Below, piece by piece: positions 1 through 5,608 of a stretch of 7,578 bases of DNA (its first letter is position 1; every line of letters begins with the position of its first letter). Both the position numbers and the translations under genes were made by a program. The DNA lies in contig JAFYOA010000325.1 in NCBI GenBank assembly GCA_017547865.1, forward strand, positions 1-7,578, in the 5' to 3' direction. This DNA is from Clostridia bacterium. GTDB lineage: Bacteria; Bacillota_A; Clostridia; Oscillospirales; Acutalibacteraceae. Under the pieces are notes generated by a model. The model was not told the origin of the DNA. It did not search any database and saw nothing but the letters and a program-made list of their open reading frames with translations.

Positions 1-902
1 CAAACCTGCTGCTGCCTATGGACGCCTACTCTCTGGTCAAGCGTCTGAAGGAAAATGTGGATATGCCCATCCACCTGCACACCCACAACACCACCGGTAC
101 CGGCGACATGACCAACCTGATGGCTGTTGAAGCCGGTGTGGATATCATCGACTGCGCTCTGTCTCCTCTGGCCAACGGTACTGCCAACCCGGCTACCGAG
201 TCCATGGTTGCTACCCTGAAGGGCACCGACCGTGACACCGGCCTGGATCTGGGTCTCCTCTCCAAGGCGGCCACCCACTTCCGCGGCGTGGCCGACAAGC
301 TGAACATTGATAAGAAGGTTCTGAGCGTTGACACCAACACTCTGCTCTATCAGGTTCCCGGCGGCATGCTCTCCAACATGCTGTCTCAGCTGAAGCAGGC
401 CGGCAGAGAGAACCAGTACTATGAGGTTATGGCTGAAGTTCCGCGCGTGCGCGAAGACTTCGGTTATCCTCCGCTGGTTACCCCCACCAGCCAGATCGTT
501 GGTACCCAGGCTGTTATGAACGTTATCGCCGGCGAGCGCTATAAGATGGTTCCCAAGGAATCCAAGGCTCTCCTCCGCGGCGAATACGGTACTCTCCCCG
601 GCACCGTTAACGAGGAAGTTCGCAAGAAGTGCATCGGCGATGCCGAAGTCATCACTTGCCGTCCCGCTGACCTGCTGGAGAACGAAATGGATAAGCTCCG
701 TGAAGAAGCCAAGGACTTTGCAAAGTGCGAAGAAGACGTGCTGAGCTATGCACTCTTCCCCCAGGTTGCCAAGAAGTTCTTCGACGTGCGCGATGGTCGC
801 GTTGCTGCTCCCGAAGCTGAAGCCAAGCCCGCTGCTCCTGCCAAGAACGACGGTCCCCGTACCCTGTACGTGGAAGACCTGACCAACGGTAAGATCGGCT
901 GA
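1..902 (+). CDS. Carboxyltransferase (oxaloacetate decarboxylase alpha / pyruvate carboxylase subunit B family), 5' partial
   Basis: This is the C-terminal part (about 300 codons) of a biotin-dependent carboxyltransferase; the reading frame is open at the left edge, so the ATG at 18 is internal. In this family the TIM-barrel domain transfers a carboxyl group between a keto acid (oxaloacetate or pyruvate) and biotin on a carrier protein. Visible evidence is the metal-binding HLHTHNTTGTGD motif (metal histidines at nt 78-80 and 84-86), the barrel stretch SPLANGTANPATESM, and the conserved C-terminal domain with ITCRPADLLE and EEDVLSYALFPQVAKKFF. The carboxylated lysine (KDMAG region) lies upstream of the window. 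The protein ends in a short Ala/Pro/Glu-rich tail without the biotin attachment motif (AMKM), so the biotin carrier must be a separate subunit, as in Na+-pumping decarboxylases with detached carriers. Every lysine codon I checked is AAG, unlike the mixed AAA/AAG of the genes downstream, which suggests high expression. The exact substrate cannot be settled here. Confidence 0.9.
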   Translation, partial: NLLLPMDAYSLVKRLKENVDMPIHLHTHNTTGTGDMTNLMAVEAGVDIIDCALSPLANGTANPATESMVATLKGTDRDTGLDLGLLSKAATHFRGVADKLNIDKKVLSVDTNTLLYQVPGGMLSNMLSQLKQAGRENQYYEVMAEVPRVREDFGYPPLVTPTSQIVGTQAVMNVIAGERYKMVPKESKALLRGEYGTLPGTVNEEVRKKCIGDAEVITCRPADLLENEMDKLREEAKDFAKCEEDVLSYALFPQVAKKFFDVRDGRVAAPEAEAKPAAPAKNDGPRTLYVEDLTNGKIG

Positions 903-918
903 TTTTAACTGTATAATT

Positions 919-952
919 GCGGCGCAGTCCTTCGCGGGATTACGCCGCTTTT
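919..952 (+). terminator. Rho-independent terminator after the carboxyltransferase gene
   Basis: GCGGCG (919-924) pairs with CGCCGC (943-948). Inside it a second helix, AGTCC (926-930) with GGATT (937-941, one G-T pair), closes a six-base loop, and four T follow at 949-952. It lies 17 nt after the stop codon. It probably separates the carboxyltransferase transcript from the small gene at 981, although I could not find a convincing promoter for that gene, so some read-through is possible. Confidence 0.8.
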
Positions 953-980
953 ATAAAAAAATACCAGGTGGTGCCATACA

Positions 981-1325
981 ATGAGAAAATGGTATATTCT
1001 GGCCGCAATCTCGGTCGTCTTTATGATTTTTGACCCGTATATGGAAATTGCTGTGGGCGATTACGCAAGGATGCAGTTCAATGCGATCCCCTCCCTGCTG
1101 TACGATGCGGCAAAAATCCTGCTGTGTGCTTTCCCCGCGTTTGTGCGGATCACCCTGGCGCCCACCGGCCGCCTTGCGGTGGTATTGTACGCGGTGCTGC
1201 TGAGTGTTTCCGCCGTTGTGTTTGGCGTGTTCCTGGCACAGAATATTGCGTTCAGCATTCCTGCCGTGTTTGCCGCGGCAGAAAGCGTGTATATGCTCTG
1301 CCTTGCAGCCGTAAAAAGCAAATAA
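981..1325 (+). CDS. Small four-helix membrane protein, unknown function
   Basis: A 114-residue hydrophobic protein that I do not recognise. Predicted membrane segments by eye are about residues 4-18, 37-55, 64-86 and 91-112, separated by short polar turns (FDPYMEIAVGDYAR, RITLAPTGR), and the C-terminus is basic (VKSK). The start ATG at 981 has a good ribosome binding site, AGGTGG at 966-971, nine nt upstream, which supports a real gene. No catalytic motif, metal site or signal peptidase site is evident. It stands alone between two terminators, so its neighbours say little about its role. It could be an accessory or scaffold membrane protein; this is not assignable from sequence alone. Confidence 0.72.
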   Translation: MRKWYILAAISVVFMIFDPYMEIAVGDYARMQFNAIPSLLYDAAKILLCAFPAFVRITLAPTGRLAVVLYAVLLSVSAVVFGVFLAQNIAFSIPAVFAAAESVYMLCLAAVKSK

Positions 1326-1329
1326 ACCC

Positions 1330-1363
1330 AAAAGCGGTTTTCTTTGCGGAGAACCGCTTTTGT
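1330..1363 (+). terminator. Strong hairpin terminator after the small membrane protein gene
   Basis: An uninterrupted stem of 13 pairs (1330-1342 with 1349-1361, one G-T pair) closes the six-base loop TTTGCG. The stem starts with AAAA and ends with TTTT, so it could terminate in both directions. It begins 5 nt after the stop codon of the small membrane protein gene. Confidence 0.88.
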
Positions 1364-1370
1364 TGTTGGC

Positions 1371-1677
1371 GGCGAGTCTTTTGGGGAACTGCAAAAGTTT
1401 CGCCGGTCTTTTCAAAGGCCGTGGGGTGTTGGGGCAACGCCCCCGACCTGTGCTCCGCAGAGCACAGAATTTCCTTTTCTGAGAAGCGCTCGGAAAGGGG
1501 TGAATTGAACAACTTGTTGTTCAAGAGGGGAGTCCCTGCAAGTGAGGGACTCCCTTTTTGTGGGAATGGAATTTCGCCCTCTGCGGAGGGAGACCCGGGG
1601 ACTCTGTCCCCAGGATCCCTGCAACTTTCGAGAAAGTTGACAAAGCTTTTACGTTTTCTCTTTTTAAACTCGAAAAC
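1371..1677. repeat. Gene-free stretch with about ten consecutive inverted repeats
   Basis: No credible gene lies between 1326 and 1762. The stretch holds a run of closely spaced hairpins: 1371-1404 (13 positions, one mismatch), 1423-1443, 1448-1467 (perfect 8 bp, loop CGCA), 1473-1498 (7 bp), 1505-1524 (8 bp), 1528-1554 (10 bp), 1577-1590 (5 bp), 1597-1611 (6 bp, loop TCT), 1622-1639 (7 bp, loop CGAG) and 1653-1677 (6 bp). GGTC at 1405-1408 can also pair with GACC at 1445-1448, enclosing the second hairpin. Such dense self-complementarity is more than chance spacing and fits a dispersed structured intergenic repeat or a structured RNA; which of these cannot be told from one copy. There are no transposase remnants and no direct repeats at the ends that I can see. 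Confidence 0.6.
1528..1559 (+). terminator. Terminator-like hairpin inside the hairpin array
   Basis: GGGAGTCCCT (1528-1537) pairs perfectly with AGGGACTCCC (1545-1554) around a seven-base loop, and is followed by TTTTT (1555-1559). It has the form of a Rho-independent terminator, yet no gene ends just before it. It may insulate the sigma-factor operon from upstream transcription or terminate a short RNA arising inside the array. Confidence 0.65.
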
Positions 1678-1715
1678 TTTTACTTTTACGCGACCAAATC
1701 CACTCATTTTCGTAC

Positions 1716-1721
1716 TATAAT
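1716..1721 (+). promoter_or_regulatory. Probable -10 element of the sigma-factor operon
   Basis: A perfect TATAAT lies 41 nt before the sigma-factor start codon. No good -35 exists at 16-19 nt spacing (sequences such as GACCAA or ACCAAA), and there is no TGn extension. The promoter may be weak or need an activator. Transcription would start near 1728. Confidence 0.55.
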
Positions 1722-1762
1722 AGTAGAAGGCCTTCTGAAATACAACGGAGAGGAGGAAACAC

Positions 1763-2311
1763 ATGGACGACCGTGCATTGGTGGAGCTTTTTTTGCAGCG
1801 GGATGAGACCGCCCCGGAAAAAGCCGCCGAAGCCTACCGCAATGCCTGCATTGGCGTGGCTATGAATATTCTGCACGACAAAGAGGATGCCGAAGAATGC
1901 GTGAACGATGTTTGGCTTACCGCCTGGGAGCGCATTCCCCCGGAAGAACCCACCTATTTTGGCGCATGGCTGTGCCGCGTAGCACGCAACCTGGCCCTGA
2001 AGCGCCTGGAACATAAGCAGGCCCAAAAGCGTACCGCCGAGGTGCTGCCCCTGGATGAACTGGCCGAAAGCCTGCGGGGCGTGGGAGAAGACTTTACCGA
2101 AGACGCCCGCCTGCGGCAGCTGATCAACGATTTTCTGCGGAGCCTGACCGCCGAAAATCGCAAGATGTTTTTGCGGCGCTATTGGTTTGGGGATAGCGTA
2201 AAAGAAATTGCCGAACGCTTTGGCTGTACCGAAAGCCGTGTGAAATCCTCTCTTTTCCGCACACGAAACGCGATGCGCAATTACTTGGAACAGGAAGGTG
2301 AATTTGTATGA
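1763..2311 (+). CDS. ECF-type (group 4) RNA polymerase sigma factor
   Basis: A 182-residue sigma-70 family protein of the short ECF class, containing only regions 2 and 4. Region 2 spans about residues 24-90: AYRNACIGVAMNILHDKEDA, then DVWLTAWERIPP and AWLCRVARNLALKRLEH, the part expected to contact the -10 element and core polymerase. Region 4 spans about 118-176: LTAENRKMFLRRYWFGDSVKE, then a helix-turn-helix around EIAERFGCTESRVKSSLFRTR that would bind the -35 element. AGGAGG at 1751-1756, six nt before the ATG, is a textbook ribosome binding site. Its stop codon overlaps the next start codon (ATGA, 2308-2311), the hallmark of translational coupling with the anti-sigma candidate. It directs polymerase to a regulon that cannot be read from this window; autoregulation is likely for this class but not shown. 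Confidence 0.93.
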   Translation: MDDRALVELFLQRDETAPEKAAEAYRNACIGVAMNILHDKEDAEECVNDVWLTAWERIPPEEPTYFGAWLCRVARNLALKRLEHKQAQKRTAEVLPLDELAESLRGVGEDFTEDARLRQLINDFLRSLTAENRKMFLRRYWFGDSVKEIAERFGCTESRVKSSLFRTRNAMRNYLEQEGEFV

Positions 2312-3423
2312 AAAAAGAGATTTTGAACCGTATGCTGGAGCAGGTAGACGATGACCTGCTGCAGGAAAGCATGGCCGCACCCAAAAAGAAATTTCCCCTT
2401 CGCTGGGTGGGAATGGCGGTGGCCGCTGCCCTGGTGTTGGTGCTTGGCGCGGGTGTTTTGCTGCGCGGCCTGCCCATGTTGAACATGGATGGTGACGTCA
2501 GCGAGACTGCCCTTGGCAAGACAGAAGCTACGATGGAGACCACCACGGAGGAAATCTATACCGGCGGTGCAGAGGATGGCGATGCCATGACCGGTACCTA
2601 CTGGGTACCGGAAGTCCACGTGACGCTGGTGGGCGGTTATGAACTGGACGATGCCAGTATGAAGACCCCGGAAAACGGAGAAGTGATCCTCTTCCCCGGG
2701 CTGGAGTTGGCCATGGAAGACCACGAGGGCCTGGATGTGCAGTTTGTGGTGGCCATGGATGTGTTCCGCGATGAGGAAGCGGTTGTTTCCGATGCTCTGA
2801 TGGAGGAAGCCAGCGCCTTGATGGAGGATGGCTACAATGTGGTGGAACTGGGCGACTGTATCGTTCTGCAGATGACAGCGGAGGAAATTGAGAACTTCAC
2901 TGCAGAACGCGGCGGCTATGGCCTGCGTTCCGGCGAACTGCCGGAGCCCGTAATTGGCGACTCGGCCACTTCCGAAGCCTACACCGGAGATACAGACCTG
3001 GCGGTGGAAACGACAGAAGATGATTGGGCCAGGGTGATTTACGGCAATAGTTTGCCGGAATGCAACTGCGCAGAAACTGCCGTGCAGCCCCAAAACGGGG
3101 AAGTGATTATTCGCCACGACCTGCAGCACGGCATGGAACAGTACGATGGGGAAGATGTGTACTTCTTTGTGGCGGCAGAGCTGTACAAAGACGGTCAGCA
3201 CCTCACCGGTGAAGATGCCTTGTACCCGTTGATCGTGGCTGTAAAAGAGAGTCTGTGGAACACCCGCTGCCTGGGCGGTCCGGAGGAAGTTTCTGTTCTG
3301 GTGGAAGTTGCCGCGGAGCAGATTGAAAAATTTGAAGCCCCGGAGGGCTACGGTGTTGTGCTGCGTTTTGCTGTTGGGGTAGAAACCAACGACGGCGTGG
3401 TGGCCTCCTTCTGGTGGGAGTAA
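2308..3423 (+). CDS. Probable anti-sigma / sensor protein: single-pass membrane protein with duplicated acidic ectodomain
   Basis: A 371-residue protein translationally coupled to the sigma factor (ATGA overlap), hence the likely anti-sigma partner. The cytoplasmic part is only about 32 residues and contains EQVDDDLLQESM, like the short (I/V)DDxLLxE helix of clostridial membrane-bound ECF regulators; the HxxxCxxC zinc motif of ZAS anti-sigmas is absent. One membrane segment lies at about 33-53. The outer part holds two similar copies: residues 123-207 (NGEVILFPGLELAMED ... DCIVLQMTAEEIENFTAE ... YGLR) and 263-353 (NGEVIIRHDLQHGMEQ ... VSVLVEVAAEQIEKFEAP ... VVLR). A Thr/Glu-rich linker (about 66-85) and a second linker (about 208-255) flank them. 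From residue 61 to the end I count 69 Asp/Glu against 12 Lys/Arg. I do not recognise the repeated domain. The anti-sigma role rests on gene order and topology. Confidence 0.8.
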   Translation: MKKEILNRMLEQVDDDLLQESMAAPKKKFPLRWVGMAVAAALVLVLGAGVLLRGLPMLNMDGDVSETALGKTEATMETTTEEIYTGGAEDGDAMTGTYWVPEVHVTLVGGYELDDASMKTPENGEVILFPGLELAMEDHEGLDVQFVVAMDVFRDEEAVVSDALMEEASALMEDGYNVVELGDCIVLQMTAEEIENFTAERGGYGLRSGELPEPVIGDSATSEAYTGDTDLAVETTEDDWARVIYGNSLPECNCAETAVQPQNGEVIIRHDLQHGMEQYDGEDVYFFVAAELYKDGQHLTGEDALYPLIVAVKESLWNTRCLGGPEEVSVLVEVAAEQIEKFEAPEGYGVVLRFAVGVETNDGVVASFWWE

Positions 3424-3435
3424 GCTGAGAATGCC

Positions 3436-4020
3436 ATGAAAAAGCTTGTGTGCATCGCCGTAACGATTGCGCTTGTTGTGCTTTTGGCTGCGGGCGTGCT
3501 GCTGTGGAAGAGCTTGCAACCGAAAGAACCGGCGAAAGAAAGGAATCCTTTGGCACCCACTGCGTTTTTGAACGATGGGGAAGAAGATATTTCTGCATGG
3601 TTCCCCTGCAAAGAGAACGGCTGCCCCGATACCGACTTTTTGGCGGTGAACGGAGCGGTACTCTCCTTTGGATTGGAAAATCGGGCTGTAACTGCGACGG
3701 AGACCCTGCACGTGAATCTGGATTGGCAGACCGAACGCATCACCGTGTTGCTGCCGTTGCCGGCCCAAATTACCCGCTGGCAGGCCGAAGAAACACCGGG
3801 TGCGGTGCTTCTGGGGGAACAGTGGCGAAAAACCTCCCCGTCTGTTTTGGGGGAGGGAGACTGCCCTTACCTGCAGGAATTTGTGTTTTCTGTAGATGAT
3901 GCATCCTTGCCGGATTCCCTGCATTTCTGCCTGAAAAACACAGAAGATGTACTGCAGGCGCCGGTGTACTATGAACTGACCATTGCGCTGGATTGGACGG
4001 CGGAGCTGATTTACGATTAA
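3436..4020 (+). CDS. Membrane-anchored outer-surface protein, third gene of the sigma-factor operon, unknown function
   Basis: A 194-residue protein with an N-terminal hydrophobic segment (about 4-24, MKK in front) that could be a signal anchor or uncleaved signal peptide; there is no lipobox cysteine behind it. The rest is outward-facing and looks beta-rich (FLAVNGAVLSFGLEN, LHVNLDW, ITVLLPLP, EFVFSVDD, YYELTIALDW), which suggests an immunoglobulin-like or similar sandwich, but I recognise no family. Outer cysteines are at 58 and 63 (CKENGC), 143 and 165, so disulfides are possible. It starts 12 nt after the anti-sigma gene's stop. The ribosome binding site is weak (GAG at 3427-3429), so translation may depend on coupling. 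Another ATG at 3431 in a different frame stops at once. A terminator follows directly. By context it may be a ligand, modulator or target of the sigma/anti-sigma pair. Confidence 0.8.
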   Translation: MKKLVCIAVTIALVVLLAAGVLLWKSLQPKEPAKERNPLAPTAFLNDGEEDISAWFPCKENGCPDTDFLAVNGAVLSFGLENRAVTATETLHVNLDWQTERITVLLPLPAQITRWQAEETPGAVLLGEQWRKTSPSVLGEGDCPYLQEFVFSVDDASLPDSLHFCLKNTEDVLQAPVYYELTIALDWTAELIYD

Positions 4021-4027
4021 AAAACGG

Positions 4028-4060
4028 GCACGCATTTGCCGCGGCAGGTGCGTGCTTTTT
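4028..4060 (+). terminator. Rho-independent terminator of the sigma-factor operon
   Basis: GCACGCA (4028-4034) pairs with TGCGTGC (4049-4055), an inner TGC/GCA pairing extends it, and TTTTT follows at 4056-4060. AAAA at 4021-4024 lies before the stem. It starts 8 nt after the last stop codon of the operon. Confidence 0.88.
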
Positions 4061-4143
4061 CTGTTTTACGGGCAGCGTGATGCTTTTTCTCTTAAATTTG
4101 CGTAAAATAATGGGAGAACGGAAGAAAAAAAGCCGGAAAAAAG

Positions 4144-4172
4144 TAGGCAAGTCCCACTTCTTGTGCTATAAT
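4144..4172 (+). promoter_or_regulatory. Promoter of the AgrC-like gene
   Basis: TAGGCA at 4144-4149 (4 of 6 matches to TTGACA), a 17-nt spacer, and a perfect TATAAT at 4167-4172 preceded by TGC, an extended -10 element. Transcription would start near 4179, giving a leader of about 57 nt. This is the best housekeeping-type promoter in the window. Confidence 0.75.
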
Positions 4173-4190
4173 ATCTACATATGTATGCGT

Positions 4191-4210
4191 TTCCTGTGAT
4201 TTGACGGGAA
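4191..4210 (+). promoter_or_regulatory. Small hairpin in the leader of the AgrC-like gene
   Basis: TTCCTGT (4191-4197) pairs with ACGGGAA (4204-4210), seven pairs with one G-T, around a six-base loop GATTTG. It lies between the expected transcription start and the ribosome binding site. It could be a protein-binding site, an RNA stability element or chance; no T run follows, so it is not a terminator. Confidence 0.35.
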
Positions 4211-4221
4211 CAAACTGAAAT

Positions 4222-4238
4222 GGAGAGTGTATGTAATG
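4222..4238 (+). promoter_or_regulatory. Ribosome binding site and start choice for the AgrC-like gene
   Basis: GGAGA at 4222-4226 is nine nt before ATG 4236. An in-frame GTG at 4227 touches this site directly and could not be used with it, and the ATG at 4231 is in another frame and stops immediately. The start is therefore put at 4236. Confidence 0.75.
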
Positions 4239-5462
4239 CTGACCGTTGTATCGGTAATTTGCACAGGGCTGGCCTTTGCTGCCCTGCTGGAACATAAATA
4301 CAATCGTTGGATCACCCTGGCGGCCATGGGCGGCACGGCGGTGGTCGCCATGCTGATGGCCCCGGTGTTTGGTCTGCTGTTTATGCCGTCTTCCGGGCTT
4401 TCTTCCGATGTGCTGGCCAATGCTGCAGTGAACTTTGTGTTTTTCATCGCTTCTCTGTTTGTGTTCCACAACCATGTGCTGCAAAAACTGGCGGTGACGC
4501 TGCTTTCCGCTTTCCATCTGGCGTTTTTCCCTGCACTGGGTGCGTGGATGATGGGCGTGGCCGGTTCCCCGGTAATGGGCATCGGTGCGGTGATGTTCTG
4601 CTGTGTACTGTATCTGTTCGGGTCTCTTCTGGCCTGGCTTTTGGTGAACAGTTACTTCCGTTATTTTAAGGAACAGCATTTTTCCCTCAGCGGGCTTTGG
4701 GTACTGGGCTGCGTACTTGTTCTTCTGTATGCCAATGCCGGTGGGTTTGATGCCGCTTTGCGCATTACCCAGTACTGGCCCCGGTACGCCCTGTGCTTTG
4801 TGCTGTACGGCGTTTTCCTGTTTTCTCTGGTTGCTTTGGTGGGGGCCGGGCAGTTTGCCCAGCGCCGTGCCGAACTGGTGACCCGTGAAGAGCACCTGCA
4901 GGCCAAAAGCGAATACTGCCGCTCCATGCTGGTGAATGTGGAAGCCCTGAAAGAAATGAACGGCGGCCGGAATGTTGCCGGAGACGGCTATCTTTCCGCA
5001 CTGTTCGCCTCTTACAGCACCAACCCCTATGTGAACGCTGTGATCGCCACCTATGCCGCCGATGCGGAACTGAACGGCGTGCGCTTTGAGTTTTCCAATT
5101 CCGGTCTTTCCACCGGCCTCAAGACCATGGAGATCTGCACGCTGCTGACCGATACCCTGACGGCAGCCCTTACCTCTGCCGAGAACTGCGGCATGCAGGA
5201 TCCCTTCATCCGGTTGTCCATTTCCTCCACCGCGAACCGCCTGGTGATCGAAACGGTGTATTCCAGCGACAATGAGGAAAAGCTGGCGCCTTTCTCCAAG
5301 GAGAATCTGCTGGGCATGCTGGATCGCTTCTTCCACGGAAAAGACCTTTCTCCCAAAGAGTCTTTTGTGGATACCCAGTATCTGGTGGATACCTACAGCG
5401 GCCGCTTCGGCATTGCCCACGGCAAGAAGGACAGCATCATCCGCATTGCCATCAATAAATAA
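4236..5462 (+). CDS. AgrC-like membrane sensor with degenerate GHKL kinase domain (probable pseudokinase)
   Basis: A 408-residue protein with about seven N-terminal membrane segments (roughly 2-18, 26-50, 63-80, 84-108, 114-138, 152-168, 184-206), then a charged helical stretch (about 206-242, QRRAELVTREEHLQAKSEYC) where AgrC-type (HPK10) sensor kinases carry dimerisation and phosphoacceptor helices. NPYVNAVIATYAADAELNG (263-281) matches the conserved linker before the ATPase domain of that family. The expected N-box is EICTLLTDTLTAALTSAENC (299-318): the Asn residues that bind Mg-ATP in xxNxxDNAxEA are replaced by D, T and A. No RHD phosphoacceptor motif and no clear G-boxes are present; the C-terminus (SGRFGIAHGKKDSIIRIAI) keeps only the closing strand pattern. 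It probably lacks kinase activity and acts by binding. It has its own promoter and terminator and no adjacent response regulator. The family assignment is moderate; the membrane topology is firm. Confidence 0.75.
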   Translation: MLTVVSVICTGLAFAALLEHKYNRWITLAAMGGTAVVAMLMAPVFGLLFMPSSGLSSDVLANAAVNFVFFIASLFVFHNHVLQKLAVTLLSAFHLAFFPALGAWMMGVAGSPVMGIGAVMFCCVLYLFGSLLAWLLVNSYFRYFKEQHFSLSGLWVLGCVLVLLYANAGGFDAALRITQYWPRYALCFVLYGVFLFSLVALVGAGQFAQRRAELVTREEHLQAKSEYCRSMLVNVEALKEMNGGRNVAGDGYLSALFASYSTNPYVNAVIATYAADAELNGVRFEFSNSGLSTGLKTMEICTLLTDTLTAALTSAENCGMQDPFIRLSISSTANRLVIETVYSSDNEEKLAPFSKENLLGMLDRFFHGKDLSPKESFVDTQYLVDTYSGRFGIAHGKKDSIIRIAINK

Positions 5463-5478
5463 AAACGAAAACGCAGTG

Positions 5479-5513
5479 GGAGACACTTTCTTTGGAAAGT
5501 GTCTCCGTTTTTT
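5479..5513 (+). terminator. Rho-independent terminator after the AgrC-like gene
   Basis: A perfect 12-bp stem, GGAGACACTTTC (5479-5490) with GAAAGTGTCTCC (5495-5506), closes a TTTG loop and is followed by GTTTTTTG. It separates the AgrC-like gene from malQ. Confidence 0.93.
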
Positions 5514-5550
5514 GTTTGTGCAAAAGTTCCCGCAAGTTGGGGGCATGCGC

Positions 5551-5579
5551 TTGTAAAAACAGGAAATAGATGATAAAAT
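5551..5579 (+). promoter_or_regulatory. Promoter of malQ
   Basis: TTGTAA at 5551-5556 (4 of 6 matches to TTGACA), a 17-nt spacer, and TAAAAT at 5574-5579 preceded by TGA, an extended -10. Transcription would start about 24 nt before the malQ start codon, so the leader is very short. I see no clear operator palindrome over it. Confidence 0.7.
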
Positions 5580-5608
5580 AGGCACAGAACCTTTGAAAGG
5601 ATGATGGT

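Noticed and set aside
952..957. TATAAA as a -10 for the small membrane protein gene
   Set aside because: It overlaps the T tract of the upstream terminator and has no -35-like sequence at a suitable distance.
1637..1642. Perfect TTGACA that could be a -35 element
   Set aside because: No -10-like hexamer occurs 16-19 nt downstream; the nearest candidate (TAAACT, 1665-1670) is 22 nt away. The hexamer is also part of the 1622-1639 hairpin arm.
1371..1677. CRISPR array or tRNA cluster in the hairpin-rich stretch
   Set aside because: There are no regularly spaced identical direct repeats, and none of the hairpins form a cloverleaf with T-loop (GTTCRA) or CCA-type acceptor features.
1124..1764. 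Open frames on both strands (1124-1720 +, 1252-1764 -) through the hairpin array
   Set aside because: They overlap the small membrane protein gene and the repeat-rich stretch, have no proper ribosome binding sites, and translate to Arg/Cys/Pro-rich sequence without domains.
2281..4035. Minus-strand open frame of 584 codons opposite the anti-sigma and third operon gene
   Set aside because: It is antisense to two well supported genes, rich in His/Gln/Phe as expected for a reverse shadow of G+C-rich codons, has no ribosome binding site and runs across the operon terminator region.
4227..4229. GTG as the start codon of the AgrC-like gene
   Set aside because: It directly abuts the GGAGA ribosome binding site, leaving no spacing; ATG at 4236 has ideal spacing.
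4092..5585. Minus-strand open frame of 497 codons opposite the AgrC-like gene
   Set aside because: It crosses a strong terminator and two promoters, its protein is His/Gln/Gly-rich low-information sequence, and it matches no family.
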